This document shows positions 7,808 to 17,415 of a stretch of 64,000 nt of DNA, piece by piece. The stretch spans positions 62,001 to 126,000 of the forward strand of contig JAYRVO010000151.1 of the NCBI GenBank assembly GCA_041918515.1, in the 5' to 3' direction. A model generated the notes under the pieces. That model did not search any database, was not told the origin of the DNA, and saw nothing but the letters and a program-made list of their open reading frames with translations. Source of the stretch: SSF26 sp041918515. GTDB lineage: Bacteria; Chloroflexota; Anaerolineae; J102. The stretch's first letter is position 1, and each line of letters begins with the position of its first letter. A program made the translations under genes and the position numbers.

Positions 7808-9592
7808 ATGCCCATTCATCTCCTCTCTCCCGACGTTGCCGACAAGATTGCCGCTGGCGAGGTCGTCGAGCGCCCCGCCTCGGTGGTCAAAGAGCTGATC
7901 GAGAACAGTCTGGACGCCGGAGCCACCGACATCCGCGTGGAAGTGCGCGAGGGCGGGCGAGGAATGGTGCGCGTGATCGACAACGGCAGCGGCATCCCCG
8001 CCAGCGAAGCGCCCCTGGCGATCCAGCGCCACGCCACCAGCAAATTGCAGAACGCCGACGACCTCGAACACATCACCACTCTGGGCTTTCGGGGCGAGGC
8101 TCTGGCCGCGATCAGCGCCGTCAGCAGGATGACGCTCGTCACACGCACAGCAGCCGAGCCAGTTGGGATCGAGTTGCGGCTCGAGGGCAGCCAGATCGTC
8201 GGCCAGCGCGCCATCGGCTCGCCCCCAGGCGTCAGCATCACCATCGAGAACCTCTTCTGGAACGTCCCCGCCCGGCTCAAATTCCTCCGCTCCGACGCCA
8301 CCGAGTCCGGCCACATCGCCCGCGTTCTCACTCGCTGCGCCCTGGCCCATCCTCATGTTCGCTTTACCTATCTGGTCGAGGGCCGCCTGACCTTCCAGTC
8401 GCCTGGCAATGGCGACCCGGCGCAAGTCTTGCTCAAAATCCACGACGCCGACACCGCCCGCCAGATGCTCACCATCCAACCCAACGAAGATCCAGTTGCC
8501 CCCGGCATTCTGGTCGGCGGCTTCGTTAGCGAACCCAGCCTGCATCGGGCCAATCGCAGCGCCATCGAGCTTTTCATCAACCGTCGCGCCATCCAGGACC
8601 GCAACCTCACCTTCGCCGTCATCCAGGCCTACCACACCCTGTTGCCCGGCGACCGTTTCCCCCTCGCCCTGATTTTCGTCACCCTCCCGCCCGAACAAGT
8701 CGACGTCAACGTCCATCCCGCCAAAGCCGAAGTCCGCTTTCGCGATGCGGCGTTGGTCTTCCGGGCGGTGCAACGCGCCGTACATCGCACCCTCGTCGAT
8801 CAGGCCCCCCTGGCCAGCCTGAAGCCTGTGATCCAACCTGGCTGGGCCGAGCGCCGCGATGCCCTCCTGCGGGCCGGGCAACCTGAAGACCAGCCCGGCC
8901 AACTGGCGATGGACCTCTATCGCCAATCCCTCGCGCCCGACATCCCTCCCCAGCTCAGCGGACAGGACGTCTCGACCCCCGCCGCCGCTCTCGCCCCCCC
9001 TGCCGATGACGCCCACGCCCTCCCGCCCCTCCGCCCGGTCGGCCAAATTGCTGCCAGCTATCTGGTCGCCGAAGGTCCGGGCGGACTCTACCTGGTCGAT
9101 CAACACGCTGCACACGAGCGCATCCTCTACGAACTGATCGCTCAAGCCGACAAACAGCCCATCCCTCGTCAACAACTCTTGCAACCCATTCCCATCGAAT
9201 TGGGCAGCCATCTGGCCGGCCTCATCGCCGACCACCTCAGCATCCTGCAACAGAGCGGCTTCGATCTCGAATCGTTCGGCGCTGGCAGCTTCCTGTTGCG
9301 AGCCGTTCCCGGCTTCCTGGGACGTCAGGATCCGCAACGCCTGCTCGAGGAAATGGCAGAGAGCCTGGGCAGCCATGATGACCTGGTGGGGCAAGGGCGC
9401 GAGGGCGAGTTGGTCAAGATCATCTGTAAACGCCTGGCCATCAAGGCCGGACAGGTGCTATCGTTGGCCGAGCAACGCGAGCTTCTGCGCCAACTTGAAA
9501 CCTGCGCCAACCCGCGCACCTGCCCGCATGGTCGCCCCACCGTTCTCCACTTCAGCGCCGCCCAACTCGAACGGCAATTTGGACGAGTGTAA
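7808..9592 (+). CDS. mutL: DNA mismatch repair protein MutL
   Basis: MutL couples mismatch recognition by MutS to strand removal. The start at MPIHLLSPDVADKIAAGEVV matches the family N-terminus. The GHKL ATPase motifs follow: ELIENSLDAG (residues about 35-45), VIDNGSGIP (about 56-64) and TLGFRGEALAAI. The C-terminal dimerisation domain (about 410-594) carries DQHAAHERILYE, the DQHA(X)2E(X)4E metal-binding motif, and CPHGRP near the end. This MutL is therefore expected to nick DNA itself, as in bacteria lacking MutH. The length of 594 residues is normal. A Pro-rich linker joins the two domains. An upstream in-frame ATG at 7772 is less likely because it adds 12 non-conserved residues. Confidence 0.95.
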   Translation: MPIHLLSPDVADKIAAGEVVERPASVVKELIENSLDAGATDIRVEVREGGRGMVRVIDNGSGIPASEAPLAIQRHATSKLQNADDLEHITTLGFRGEALAAISAVSRMTLVTRTAAEPVGIELRLEGSQIVGQRAIGSPPGVSITIENLFWNVPARLKFLRSDATESGHIARVLTRCALAHPHVRFTYLVEGRLTFQSPGNGDPAQVLLKIHDADTARQMLTIQPNEDPVAPGILVGGFVSEPSLHRANRSAIELFINRRAIQDRNLTFAVIQAYHTLLPGDRFPLALIFVTLPPEQVDVNVHPAKAEVRFRDAALVFRAVQRAVHRTLVDQAPLASLKPVIQPGWAERRDALLRAGQPEDQPGQLAMDLYRQSLAPDIPPQLSGQDVSTPAAALAPPADDAHALPPLRPVGQIAASYLVAEGPGGLYLVDQHAAHERILYELIAQADKQPIPRQQLLQPIPIELGSHLAGLIADHLSILQQSGFDLESFGAGSFLLRAVPGFLGRQDPQRLLEEMAESLGSHDDLVGQGREGELVKIICKRLAIKAGQVLSLAEQRELLRQLETCANPRTCPHGRPTVLHFSAAQLERQFGRV

Positions 9593-9669
9593 GAGAACGA
9601 GGGCCCAGTTTACATATCATCCCAAATCGTATGCTAAAATAGAAAGGTTGCGTAGTCGCTGACCCAGAT

Positions 9670-9764
9670 ATAGGAAACCTCGTAGTAACGACTTCAGTCG
9701 TTATTCTTGCAACGAACCCAAGATAGGAAACCTCGTAGTAACGACTTCAGTCGTTATTCTTGCA
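9670..9764. repeat. Two 42-bp direct repeats, each with an internal palindrome
   Basis: Two copies (9670-9711 and 9723-9764, period 53) begin ATAGGAAACCTCGTAG. Each contains the 18-base palindrome TAACGACTTCAGTCGTTA, which can form a 7-8 bp stem. They sit between mutL and the trigger factor gene, resembling a REP-like pair. They are not followed by a T-run, so a simple terminator is less likely. Confidence 0.8.
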
Positions 9765-9833
9765 CGAAGAGGGCGACTCACCCATCCTCCTATTCCAACG
9801 ATTCTCTCGAAACTACCAAAAGACGCCACATCC

Positions 9834-11330
9834 ATGACCGACCTGAGAATTACTCAACAAACCCTTGATAACCGCCAGCTACGACTCACCATCGAAGTGC
9901 CCGAAGAGCGCGTACAGAAAGCGTTGCGCCAGGCGGCCCAGCAGTTGCAAAAAAAATACCGATTCCCTGGCTTTCGGCCAGGCAAAGCTCCTTATCATAT
10001 TGTCCTCCAACGTCTGGGCCGTGCGGCTCTCTTAGAAGACGTCGTCGAGGATATGGGCCAAAAGGTGTACCAAGAAGCGCTGGAGAACATCGATCTGAAG
10101 CCCTATGATATCGGCAATCTCGTCGATATCTCGCTCGACCCCTTGACCTACCAGTTCGATATCCCACTGTCTCCCGAAGTCGATCCGGGCGATTACCGGA
10201 GCCTGCGCGTGGCTGAGCCGCCGGTGGACGAGGCCGACATCGAAACCCACGTGCAACAGCATATAGACGAGCTACGCCAACAACACACTATCTGGGCGCC
10301 CATCGAGCGTCCCATCCAATATGGCGACATGGTAAGCACCGCGCTCAAAGTACGGGTGGATGACGAAATCGTGCTGGACAACGATGATTGGGATTTCGTC
10401 CCCGATGAAGTCGAGTACACCCTGGCGCCCAGTTTCGACGCCTCCTTCATCGGCATGAGCGTGGGCGAAACCAAATCTTTCACCGCCACTTTTCCCGATG
10501 ACAGCACCTGGCCGGGGAAAGAAGGACAGTTCGAGGTCGAGATCAAAGGCGTCAAAGGCAAAGAGTTGCTGGAGTCGGACGATCAGCTGGCGCAAGAAGC
10601 CGGCTATGAAAACGATGCTGACATGCGCCAGAAACTCTACGAGCATTCGGCTTCGCACCTGCGCGAACAAGCCGAAAGCGCCTACAAGGACATTGCACTC
10701 GATACCTGGCTGGCTCAGGCGCAGGTCGTCTACGCACCGGCCACGCTGGATCGCATGATCGACATCATCGCCGAAGAGCAGCAAGAATTCTACAAAATGT
10801 ATGGCATCGAATCCACAGAAGAGCTGCTACGGCTACAGGGCAAAACGGAAGAGCAACATCGAGAGGAACTGCGCCCGCTCGCAGAGCAACGCCTGCGCCG
10901 TGAGACTCTCCTGGATGCGGTCGCCGAACGCGAGCAATTAGCCGTCAGCGACTACGAACGCAACCAACATCTGACCGAAGCCGTAGGACAGAACGCCAGG
11001 CAACTGGAAGAAGTGCAGCGTGCTTTGCGGGCCAACGAAATCTATCGCCAGTGGATCACAACCCTGGTCTTGCGCCGCAAGGCCAGCGACCTGATCGTTG
11101 CCATCGCCCGCGGTGAGAGCGTCCCCGCGCCAGGAGAGCATCCGGTCGTCACCGCGCCGCCCGAAACCGTCTCTGAAACCGTCTCTGAAACCGTCTCTGA
11201 AACCGCCTCTGAAACCACCGCCGAGGAAGCCCCGTCCCCAGCCCCTGAACCCACCGACCTTGAATCCGAAACCCCCGTACAGCTCGCCGCCCCGACCGAA
11301 GCTACACTTGTGGAAACCACTACAGAGTAA
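9834..11330 (+). CDS. tig: Trigger factor, ribosome-associated chaperone
   Basis: Trigger factor binds the ribosome near the peptide exit and shields nascent chains. The ribosome-binding tail contains YRFPGFRPGKAPYHIV, including the GFRxGK signature (residues about 44-52). A FKBP-like domain follows (about 155-240; GDMVSTALKVRVDDE and MSVGETKSFTATFPDD), then the helical C-terminal chaperone domain. At 498 residues it is longer than the usual 430. The excess is an acidic tail with an ETVSETVSE repeat encoded by 12-bp tandem units, then a Pro/Glu-rich end. It is followed after six bases by clpP and then clpX, the classical tig-clpP-clpX order. Confidence 0.95.
   Translation: MTDLRITQQTLDNRQLRLTIEVPEERVQKALRQAAQQLQKKYRFPGFRPGKAPYHIVLQRLGRAALLEDVVEDMGQKVYQEALENIDLKPYDIGNLVDISLDPLTYQFDIPLSPEVDPGDYRSLRVAEPPVDEADIETHVQQHIDELRQQHTIWAPIERPIQYGDMVSTALKVRVDDEIVLDNDDWDFVPDEVEYTLAPSFDASFIGMSVGETKSFTATFPDDSTWPGKEGQFEVEIKGVKGKELLESDDQLAQEAGYENDADMRQKLYEHSASHLREQAESAYKDIALDTWLAQAQVVYAPATLDRMIDIIAEEQQEFYKMYGIESTEELLRLQGKTEEQHREELRPLAEQRLRRETLLDAVAEREQLAVSDYERNQHLTEAVGQNARQLEEVQRALRANEIYRQWITTLVLRRKASDLIVAIARGESVPAPGEHPVVTAPPETVSETVSETVSETASETTAEEAPSPAPEPTDLESETPVQLAAPTEATLVETTTE
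11163..11216 (+). repeat. 12-bp tandem repeat inside the tig tail
   Basis: The unit GAAACCGTCTCT occurs three times in tandem, then once with a C for T change, then partly again. It encodes ETVS repeats in the disordered tail of trigger factor. Because the unit is a multiple of three, copy-number change would not shift the frame. Confidence 0.85.
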
Positions 11331-11336
11331 AACCCT

Positions 11337-11974
11337 ATGACCCATCTTCCCACTCCCACCTCCCTCATCCCCATGGTCATCGAACAGACCGGCCGGGGTG
11401 AGCGCGCTATGGACATCTACTCCCTCCTCCTCAAGGAGCGGATTGTCTTCCTCGGCACCCCCATCAACGACCAGATCGCCAACCTGATCGTCGCCCAACT
11501 CCTCTTCTTGCAACAAGAAGACCCGGAACGCGATATCCAACTCTACGTCAACTCGCCCGGGGGCAGCGTGTATGCTGGTCTGGCCATCTATGACACCATG
11601 CAAATGATCACAGCACCGGTGGCGACCTGGGCGGTGGGCGTCACCGCCAGCATGGCCACGGTCCTGCTGGCAGCCGGCGCTAAAGGCAAACGCTACGCCC
11701 TGCCTCACGCCACTGTGCACATGCACCCGGCCGGCGGCGGCGCCCAGGGCTACACCCCTGACGTGCGCATCCAATTCAAAGAACTGGAACGCGTGCAAAA
11801 CAGCATCTTCCACATCCTCTCACAACACACCGGCCAGCCGGTCGAACAAATCGAGCACGATTTCGACCGCGACCGCTGGATGTACGCGCAGGAGGCGGTG
11901 GAGTACGGCATCGTGGACAAAATCTTCGGCCAGCCCGACCCTACTCTGGTTGATAAAGAAGCCTCAAGCCAACC

Positions 11975-11978
<4 letters not shown>
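11337..11978 (+). CDS. clpP: ATP-dependent Clp protease proteolytic subunit
   Basis: ClpP forms the double-ring serine protease chamber that works with ClpX. The protein shows ERIVFLGTPINDQIANLI, QLYVNSPGGSVYAGLAIYD and the nucleophile region GVTASMATVLLAAGAKG. The acid residue lies in HDFDRDRWMYAQEA. Around the catalytic histidine the usual IHQP is replaced by VHMHP, with two histidines flanking a methionine. The length of 213 residues is normal. The stop overlaps the clpX start by four bases (ATGA). It belongs to the tig-clpP-clpX operon. Confidence 0.95.
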
Positions 11979-13250
<1,272 letters not shown>

Positions 13251-13261
<11 letters not shown>

Positions 13262-13646
13262 TCCAAACTCTGCCCGCGTGCTGTTCTCGAATCTTGTCCC
13301 TCACACCAATGTTTGGCTGGAGGTTGATGGCGAAGTCGCCCTCAGCCGCTGGCGCGTCGATTTGTTGCAAGCTGTCGATCACACTGGCTCTATCAGCGCC
13401 GCCGCCGAAGCCATGAACATCCAATATCGGCTGGCCTGGCAGCGCATCCACGAGATGGAGGAGCGCCTGGGCGTTGCCCTCATCCACACCACCACCGGTG
13501 GCCACGGCGGCGGCGGCAGCGCCCTTACTCCTGCCGCCCGCGACCTCATCGTTCGCTTCCTGGCCATGGCCGAAGCTGTCGATCTTTACGCAGACGAACA
13601 ATGCGGCCGCTATTTGAGGCGCGAGGGAGGCCAATCCCCCGCGTAG
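13251..13646 (+). CDS. ModE N-terminal-like winged-helix regulator
   Basis: This small protein of 131 residues has the LysR-type winged helix found in ModE and in tungstate regulators: LSRWRVDLLQAVDHTGSISAAAEAMNIQYRLAWQRIHEMEERLG, whose start is the helix-turn-helix (residues about 25-70). A Gly-rich wing (TTGGHGGGGSALT) follows. There is no C-terminal molybdate-binding (MOP) domain. It overlaps clpX by 11 bases and lies about 80 bases before the tupB-tupC-tupA genes, so it most likely controls oxyanion uptake. Single-domain ModE-like proteins of this type occur beside tup and mod operons. The ligand, if any, cannot be read from sequence. Confidence 0.8.
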
Positions 13647-13729
13647 TCATCCTGACGCTGATTTGACCACTTTTATGGTCGGCTCAGACTGTTTTTTTTG
13701 GCTGTCGCTATGTTTTTTCGACACATCGC

Positions 13730-14470
13730 TTGCGCCCCAGTGCAGGAAGACGACCTATCGAAGAACTGTGGAACGGCTTCCAGCAAGCCTTCAGCTTGAT
13801 CGTTCATCGAGACCCGGCGCTGCTCGCCATCGTTGGGCTTTCGCTGCGCGTCTCGGGGATAGCGCTGTTGATTAGCGCCTTGATCGGGATTCCATTGGGC
13901 GCCGCCCTCGGCCTGAGTCGCTTTGTGGGCCGGCGCTTGTTGATCGCCTTGATGTACACCGGCATGGGTTTCCCACCGGTGGTGGTGGGGCTGTTCGTTT
14001 ATCTCTTGCTTTCGCGCAGTGGGCCATTGGGACAGATCGATTGGCCGTTCATCCCGTCGCTTTTCACACCCGGCGCCATGATCGTGGCGCAGACGATCAT
14101 CGCTCTGCCCCTGGTGGCCGGTTTCACAATGACGTCCGTGTTGGGGGTCGATCCACAATTGCGATTGCAGGTGCGCGCCCTGGGCGCCACGCACTGGCAG
14201 ACGACCGTCACCCTGCTGGCAGAGGCCCGACTGGGCGTGATCGCCGCCATCATCGCCGGATTCGGCGGGATCATCTCCGAGGTCGGGGCCGTGATGTTGG
14301 TGGGGGGAAATATCGAAGGCCGCACGCGGGTGCTCACCACCGCCATCGTGCTGAACACGCGCCAGGGCGAGTTCGATCTGGCCATCGCCCTGGGCGTCAT
14401 TCTGCTCGGCATCACTTTTGTCATCAACGCCGCCATGTTGCGCCTGCAAGGGAGAACGCTGGAACGATGA
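13730..14470 (+). CDS. tupB: Tungstate ABC transporter permease
   Basis: This is an integral membrane protein of 246 residues with five or six hydrophobic segments, such as LSLRVSGIALLISALIGIPL and LIALMYTGMGFPPVVVGLFV, and the inner-membrane signature region ALGATHWQTTVTLLAEARLG (EAA-like loop that docks on the ATPase). It belongs to the TupB/ModB-type permeases. The likely start is the TTG at 13730; no clear ribosome site precedes it, so a slightly different start is possible. The stop overlaps the ATPase start by four bases. With TupC and TupA it forms a high-affinity tungstate uptake system. Confidence 0.85.
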   Translation: MRPSAGRRPIEELWNGFQQAFSLIVHRDPALLAIVGLSLRVSGIALLISALIGIPLGAALGLSRFVGRRLLIALMYTGMGFPPVVVGLFVYLLLSRSGPLGQIDWPFIPSLFTPGAMIVAQTIIALPLVAGFTMTSVLGVDPQLRLQVRALGATHWQTTVTLLAEARLGVIAAIIAGFGGIISEVGAVMLVGGNIEGRTRVLTTAIVLNTRQGEFDLAIALGVILLGITFVINAAMLRLQGRTLER

Positions 14471-15198
14471 GTGATGTGGTCTATCGCCTGGAAGAGGTGA
14501 GCAAGGTCTACAACAATCGGCGCGTGGTGGATGCGATCAACCTCGAGATCAGGCGGGGCGAAATCCTGGCGGTGGTGGGGCCGAGCGGGTCGGGCAAAAG
14601 CACGCTCTTGCGGCTCCTGAATTTTCTGGAACCGCCAACGTCTGGGCGTATTCGTTTTCAAGACGCCGAGTTCAGCCCGACCCAAAGTATGCCGCTGGCC
14701 TTGAGTCGCCAGGTGACGACGGTGGCGCAGCGACCCATCCTGCTGGATCGCAGCGTGCAGGCCAATGTGCGCTTCCCGTTGCGGCTGCGCGGGCAGCGCG
14801 ATGCCACCGTCGCCATCGAGGCCGCCCTGGCTCAAGTTGGCCTGTCAGAATTGGCGCAAGCATCTGCGCGCACGTTGTCGGGCGGCGAGGCCCAACGGGT
14901 GGCGTTGGCGCGGGCGCTGGTGATCCGGCCCGAAGTGCTGCTCTTGGATGAACCCACCGCCAATCTGGACCCCTACAACGTGGGCGTGATCGAACAGACG
15001 GTGCGCGCTCTCAACGCCCAACAAGGCGTTACGGTGGTGCTGGTGACCCACAACGTCTTTCAGGCCAAGCGCGTGGCGCAGCGGGTGGCTTTACTCCTCG
15101 ACGGCAGGATCGTCGAGATCGCCGACACGCCGATATTTTTCGCATCCCCACAAGATCCCCGCACGAACGCTTTTGTGCGCGGGGAAATGATCTACTGA
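14467..15198 (+). CDS. tupC: Tungstate ABC transporter ATP-binding protein
   Basis: The ATPase starts at MSDVVYRLEEVSKVYNN, an ATG overlapping the tupB stop. Walker A is VVGPSGSGKSTLLRLL, the Q-loop lies near RQVTTVAQRPILLD, the signature is LSGGEAQRVALARAL, and Walker B is EVLLLDEPTANLDP. The H-loop histidine is in VLVTHNVFQAKR. The length of about 243 residues is typical of a minimal ABC ATPase with no regulatory C-terminal domain. The frame is open far upstream inside tupB, but that extension is an out-of-frame reading of the permease and not real. Confidence 0.9.
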   Translation: MSDVVYRLEEVSKVYNNRRVVDAINLEIRRGEILAVVGPSGSGKSTLLRLLNFLEPPTSGRIRFQDAEFSPTQSMPLALSRQVTTVAQRPILLDRSVQANVRFPLRLRGQRDATVAIEAALAQVGLSELAQASARTLSGGEAQRVALARALVIRPEVLLLDEPTANLDPYNVGVIEQTVRALNAQQGVTVVLVTHNVFQAKRVAQRVALLLDGRIVEIADTPIFFASPQDPRTNAFVRGEMIY

Positions 15199-15240
15199 CA
15201 TCGCTCCACCCTTTCACTTGAGAACCAGCGAGAAAACACG

Positions 15241-16128
15241 ATGCCCCGACGTACTCTGCTGTGGCTGAGCATTCTCATGCTCACGTTGTCCTTGTTGACC
15301 AGTTGCGCCGCGCCAGCGCCTGAACCAACCGCGACCACAGCACCCGAGCCGGCCCTGGTGACGCTGCGCCTGGCCACCACCACCAGCACTGCTGATTCTG
15401 GCTTGTTGGACTTCATTCTGCCGGACTTCGAGCAGCAATACAACGCTCAAGTCGATGTCGTCGCCGTTGGCACCGGTCAGGCGCTGGAGATCGGCAGCAA
15501 GGGCGACGCCGATGTCGTCCTCGTTCACAGCCGCAAAGCGGAAGACAAGTTCATAGCCGATGGTCACGCCAAAGAGCGTTTCGACGTGATGTACAACGAT
15601 TTCATCATCGTCGGCCCCATAGACGATCCTGCTAAGATCGCCAGCATGGCAACGGCCCAGGAAGCCCTCAAGGCAATTGCCGATGCGGGGGCCGTCTTCG
15701 TCAGCCGCGGGGACAAATCGGGCACGAATAACAAGGAACTGGGCATCTGGGCCAGCATCCCCTTCACCCCGACCGCCGAAATGAAGTGGTACAACGCTAT
15801 CGGCCAGGGCATGGGCGACACCCTGCTCTTCGCCAACGAACAGAGGGGTTACACCCTGACCGACCGCGGCACGTATCTGGCGATGCAGGACAAGCTGCCC
15901 GATTTGGCCGTTCTGGTGGGGGGAAGCAAGCTGGCAGACAACAAGGATAAGGCGCTGCTGAATCCCTATGGCGTCATGGCTGTCGATGCCGAGATGCACC
16001 CCAACGTCAACGCCGACCTGGCCACGAAATTCGTCAATTGGCTGCTTTCAGCGCCGACACAGAAAATGATCGGCGCATACGGCGTGGACAAGTTCGGACA
16101 GCCGCTTTTCTATCCCAGCACTAAGTAA
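15241..16128 (+). CDS. tupA: Tungstate-binding lipoprotein
   Basis: This is the extracytoplasmic binding protein of the Tup transporter. A lipoprotein signal peptide ends in LLTSC (residue about 21), followed by an Ala/Pro/Thr linker. The mature protein begins with the TupA hallmark LATTTSTADSGLLD, in which the Thr/Ser run contacts the oxyanion. Later family motifs are GTGQALEIGSKGDADVVL, VMYNDFIIVGP and FVSRGDKSGTNNKELGIW. Its length of 295 residues is normal. The TTTS motif separates TupA from molybdate-binding ModA. Tungstate uptake points to tungsten enzymes such as aldehyde:ferredoxin oxidoreductase or formate dehydrogenase, not seen in this window. Confidence 0.9.
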   Translation: MPRRTLLWLSILMLTLSLLTSCAAPAPEPTATTAPEPALVTLRLATTTSTADSGLLDFILPDFEQQYNAQVDVVAVGTGQALEIGSKGDADVVLVHSRKAEDKFIADGHAKERFDVMYNDFIIVGPIDDPAKIASMATAQEALKAIADAGAVFVSRGDKSGTNNKELGIWASIPFTPTAEMKWYNAIGQGMGDTLLFANEQRGYTLTDRGTYLAMQDKLPDLAVLVGGSKLADNKDKALLNPYGVMAVDAEMHPNVNADLATKFVNWLLSAPTQKMIGAYGVDKFGQPLFYPSTK

Positions 16129-16135
16129 TCATTTC

Positions 16136-16203
16136 TCCGCGAAGCACGCGAATGGAGCGAAGAATTTCTGGTCTTCATTCATGCTATTCGCGTGATTCGC
16201 GGA
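16136..16203. repeat. Imperfect inverted repeat after tupA
   Basis: Arms TCCGCGAAGCACGCGAAT (16136-16153) and ATTCGCGTGATTCGCGGA (16186-16203) match at 17 of 18 positions across a 32-base loop. It lies eight bases after the tupA stop and could act as a terminator-like structure, but no T-run follows. Its wording suggests a dispersed intergenic repeat. Confidence 0.7.
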
Positions 16204-16224
16204 TGAGTTAGGGCCAAAGGTTGG

Positions 16225-17415
16225 ATGCGTATTCTCTGTTTTGCTATCGATCTTCCCGGTCATCTGGACTGGGGCGGCTATCTGGCGACCGCGGCCGCCC
16301 TGCAAAGGCGCGATCATGAGGTCCTCTGGGCCAGCGGCGCCGGGGTGCGAGCGCGCGTGCAGGAGGCGGGAGTGCGCTTCCAGGCGTTGGGGACAACCGG
16401 CTGGCGACATCGGATGCCGCCGCTCCCGCTCGGCCTTGATCCGTCGGCGCGGGAGATTGCCCGCCGCGCGCGCGGCCTCGATGTGTGGTTGAACCCGGAC
16501 GCCATCGGCGCGGCGTTGCGCGAGATGGAAGCCCTGGCTGCCGAGTTTCGCCCCGACATCATCCTGGCCGAGCCGTTTGCGGCGGCGGGCGTTCTCCTGG
16601 CCGAAAAATGGGGGCTGCCGCTGGTTATCTTTGGGCGCCCAGCGCTGCCGGCGCTGGGCGCGGAAGGCTCGGCGACGGCGCTGCACAGTCAGGCTATCAC
16701 GCGGCTGTGTCAGGCTGTTGGGGTGGAGGGCGCTTTCTGGGATGTGGCGCGGGGGACGCCGCGCTCGCCCTATCTGCATGTCGATTTCTTCTGCCGGACG
16801 TGGTACAGCGACCTGCCGGAGATCGCACCCCAGACGGTCTTCTGCGGCGGCGACGCTTCGGTCGCCCCGCTGCCGCCTGATCTGCCCGTCGCCCGACCGC
16901 TGGTTCTGATCACGCTCGGCTCGACATTCAACGAGGACGCTGCCTTCTTCTGGCTGGCGGCGGAGGCAGTGGAAGGGGCGGGAGCGCAGGGGCTGGTCGC
17001 GACCGGGCAGGCTTCGTCCCGAGGCTCAGCCCGAGGGGGGCGAGACAGGCCGGCGGCGCTACCTGCGGCCAGCATTGTGCGTGAGTGGGTCGCTTACGAT
17101 GCTATTTTTCCCCACCTGGCGGGGATCATTCACCACGGCGGCGTCGCCACCACGCACGCAGCGCTGGTGCATGGAGTTCCTCAGATCGTCGCACCCCACG
17201 CCGGCGATCAGTGGCCTCAGGCCGCGCGCGTGACCCAGGCAGGGGTGGGTTACGGCGTCCGGCCGCAGGATTTCACGCCGGCCACGGCGCCCGTCCTGGC
17301 GGCGCAGTTGCTCGATAATCGGGATTTTCGGGTCAGCGCGGCGTGGTTGGCAGCCGAGATGCAGGAATTGGGCGGGGTGGAGCGGGCGGCAACGGCGGTG
17401 GAGGACTTGCTATGA
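16225..17415 (+). CDS. Family 1 (UGT/MGT-like) glycosyltransferase
   Basis: This 396-residue GT-B protein resembles macrolide- and UDP-glucuronosyl-type transferases of family GT1. The N-terminal domain starts MRILCFAIDLPGHLDWGGYL. The C-terminal nucleotide-sugar site contains IIHHGGVATTHAALVHGVP and VAPHAGDQWPQAARV, the usual HGG and donor-binding region. Such enzymes glycosylate lipids or small hydrophobic compounds in the cytoplasm; the acceptor is unknown. It follows tupA by 97 bases on the same strand and converges with the CapA-M23 gene, overlapping it by six bases. A Gly/Arg-rich stretch around residue 265 looks like a loop insertion. Confidence 0.82.
   Translation: MRILCFAIDLPGHLDWGGYLATAAALQRRDHEVLWASGAGVRARVQEAGVRFQALGTTGWRHRMPPLPLGLDPSAREIARRARGLDVWLNPDAIGAALREMEALAAEFRPDIILAEPFAAAGVLLAEKWGLPLVIFGRPALPALGAEGSATALHSQAITRLCQAVGVEGAFWDVARGTPRSPYLHVDFFCRTWYSDLPEIAPQTVFCGGDASVAPLPPDLPVARPLVLITLGSTFNEDAAFFWLAAEAVEGAGAQGLVATGQASSRGSARGGRDRPAALPAASIVREWVAYDAIFPHLAGIIHHGGVATTHAALVHGVPQIVAPHAGDQWPQAARVTQAGVGYGVRPQDFTPATAPVLAAQLLDNRDFRVSAAWLAAEMQELGGVERAATAVEDLL

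Noticed and set aside
7745..9394. Antisense open frame of 549 codons over mutL
   Set aside because: It is the complement of a GC-rich conserved gene, has a Gly/Val/Asp-rich composition without domain motifs, and mutL is certain.
9593..9833. tRNA or small RNA gene
   Set aside because: No cloverleaf or conserved loop; the structure is explained by two palindromic direct repeats.
14041..14466. N-terminal extension of the tungstate ATPase into tupB
   Set aside because: It is an out-of-frame reading of the permease; the real ATG overlaps the tupB stop.
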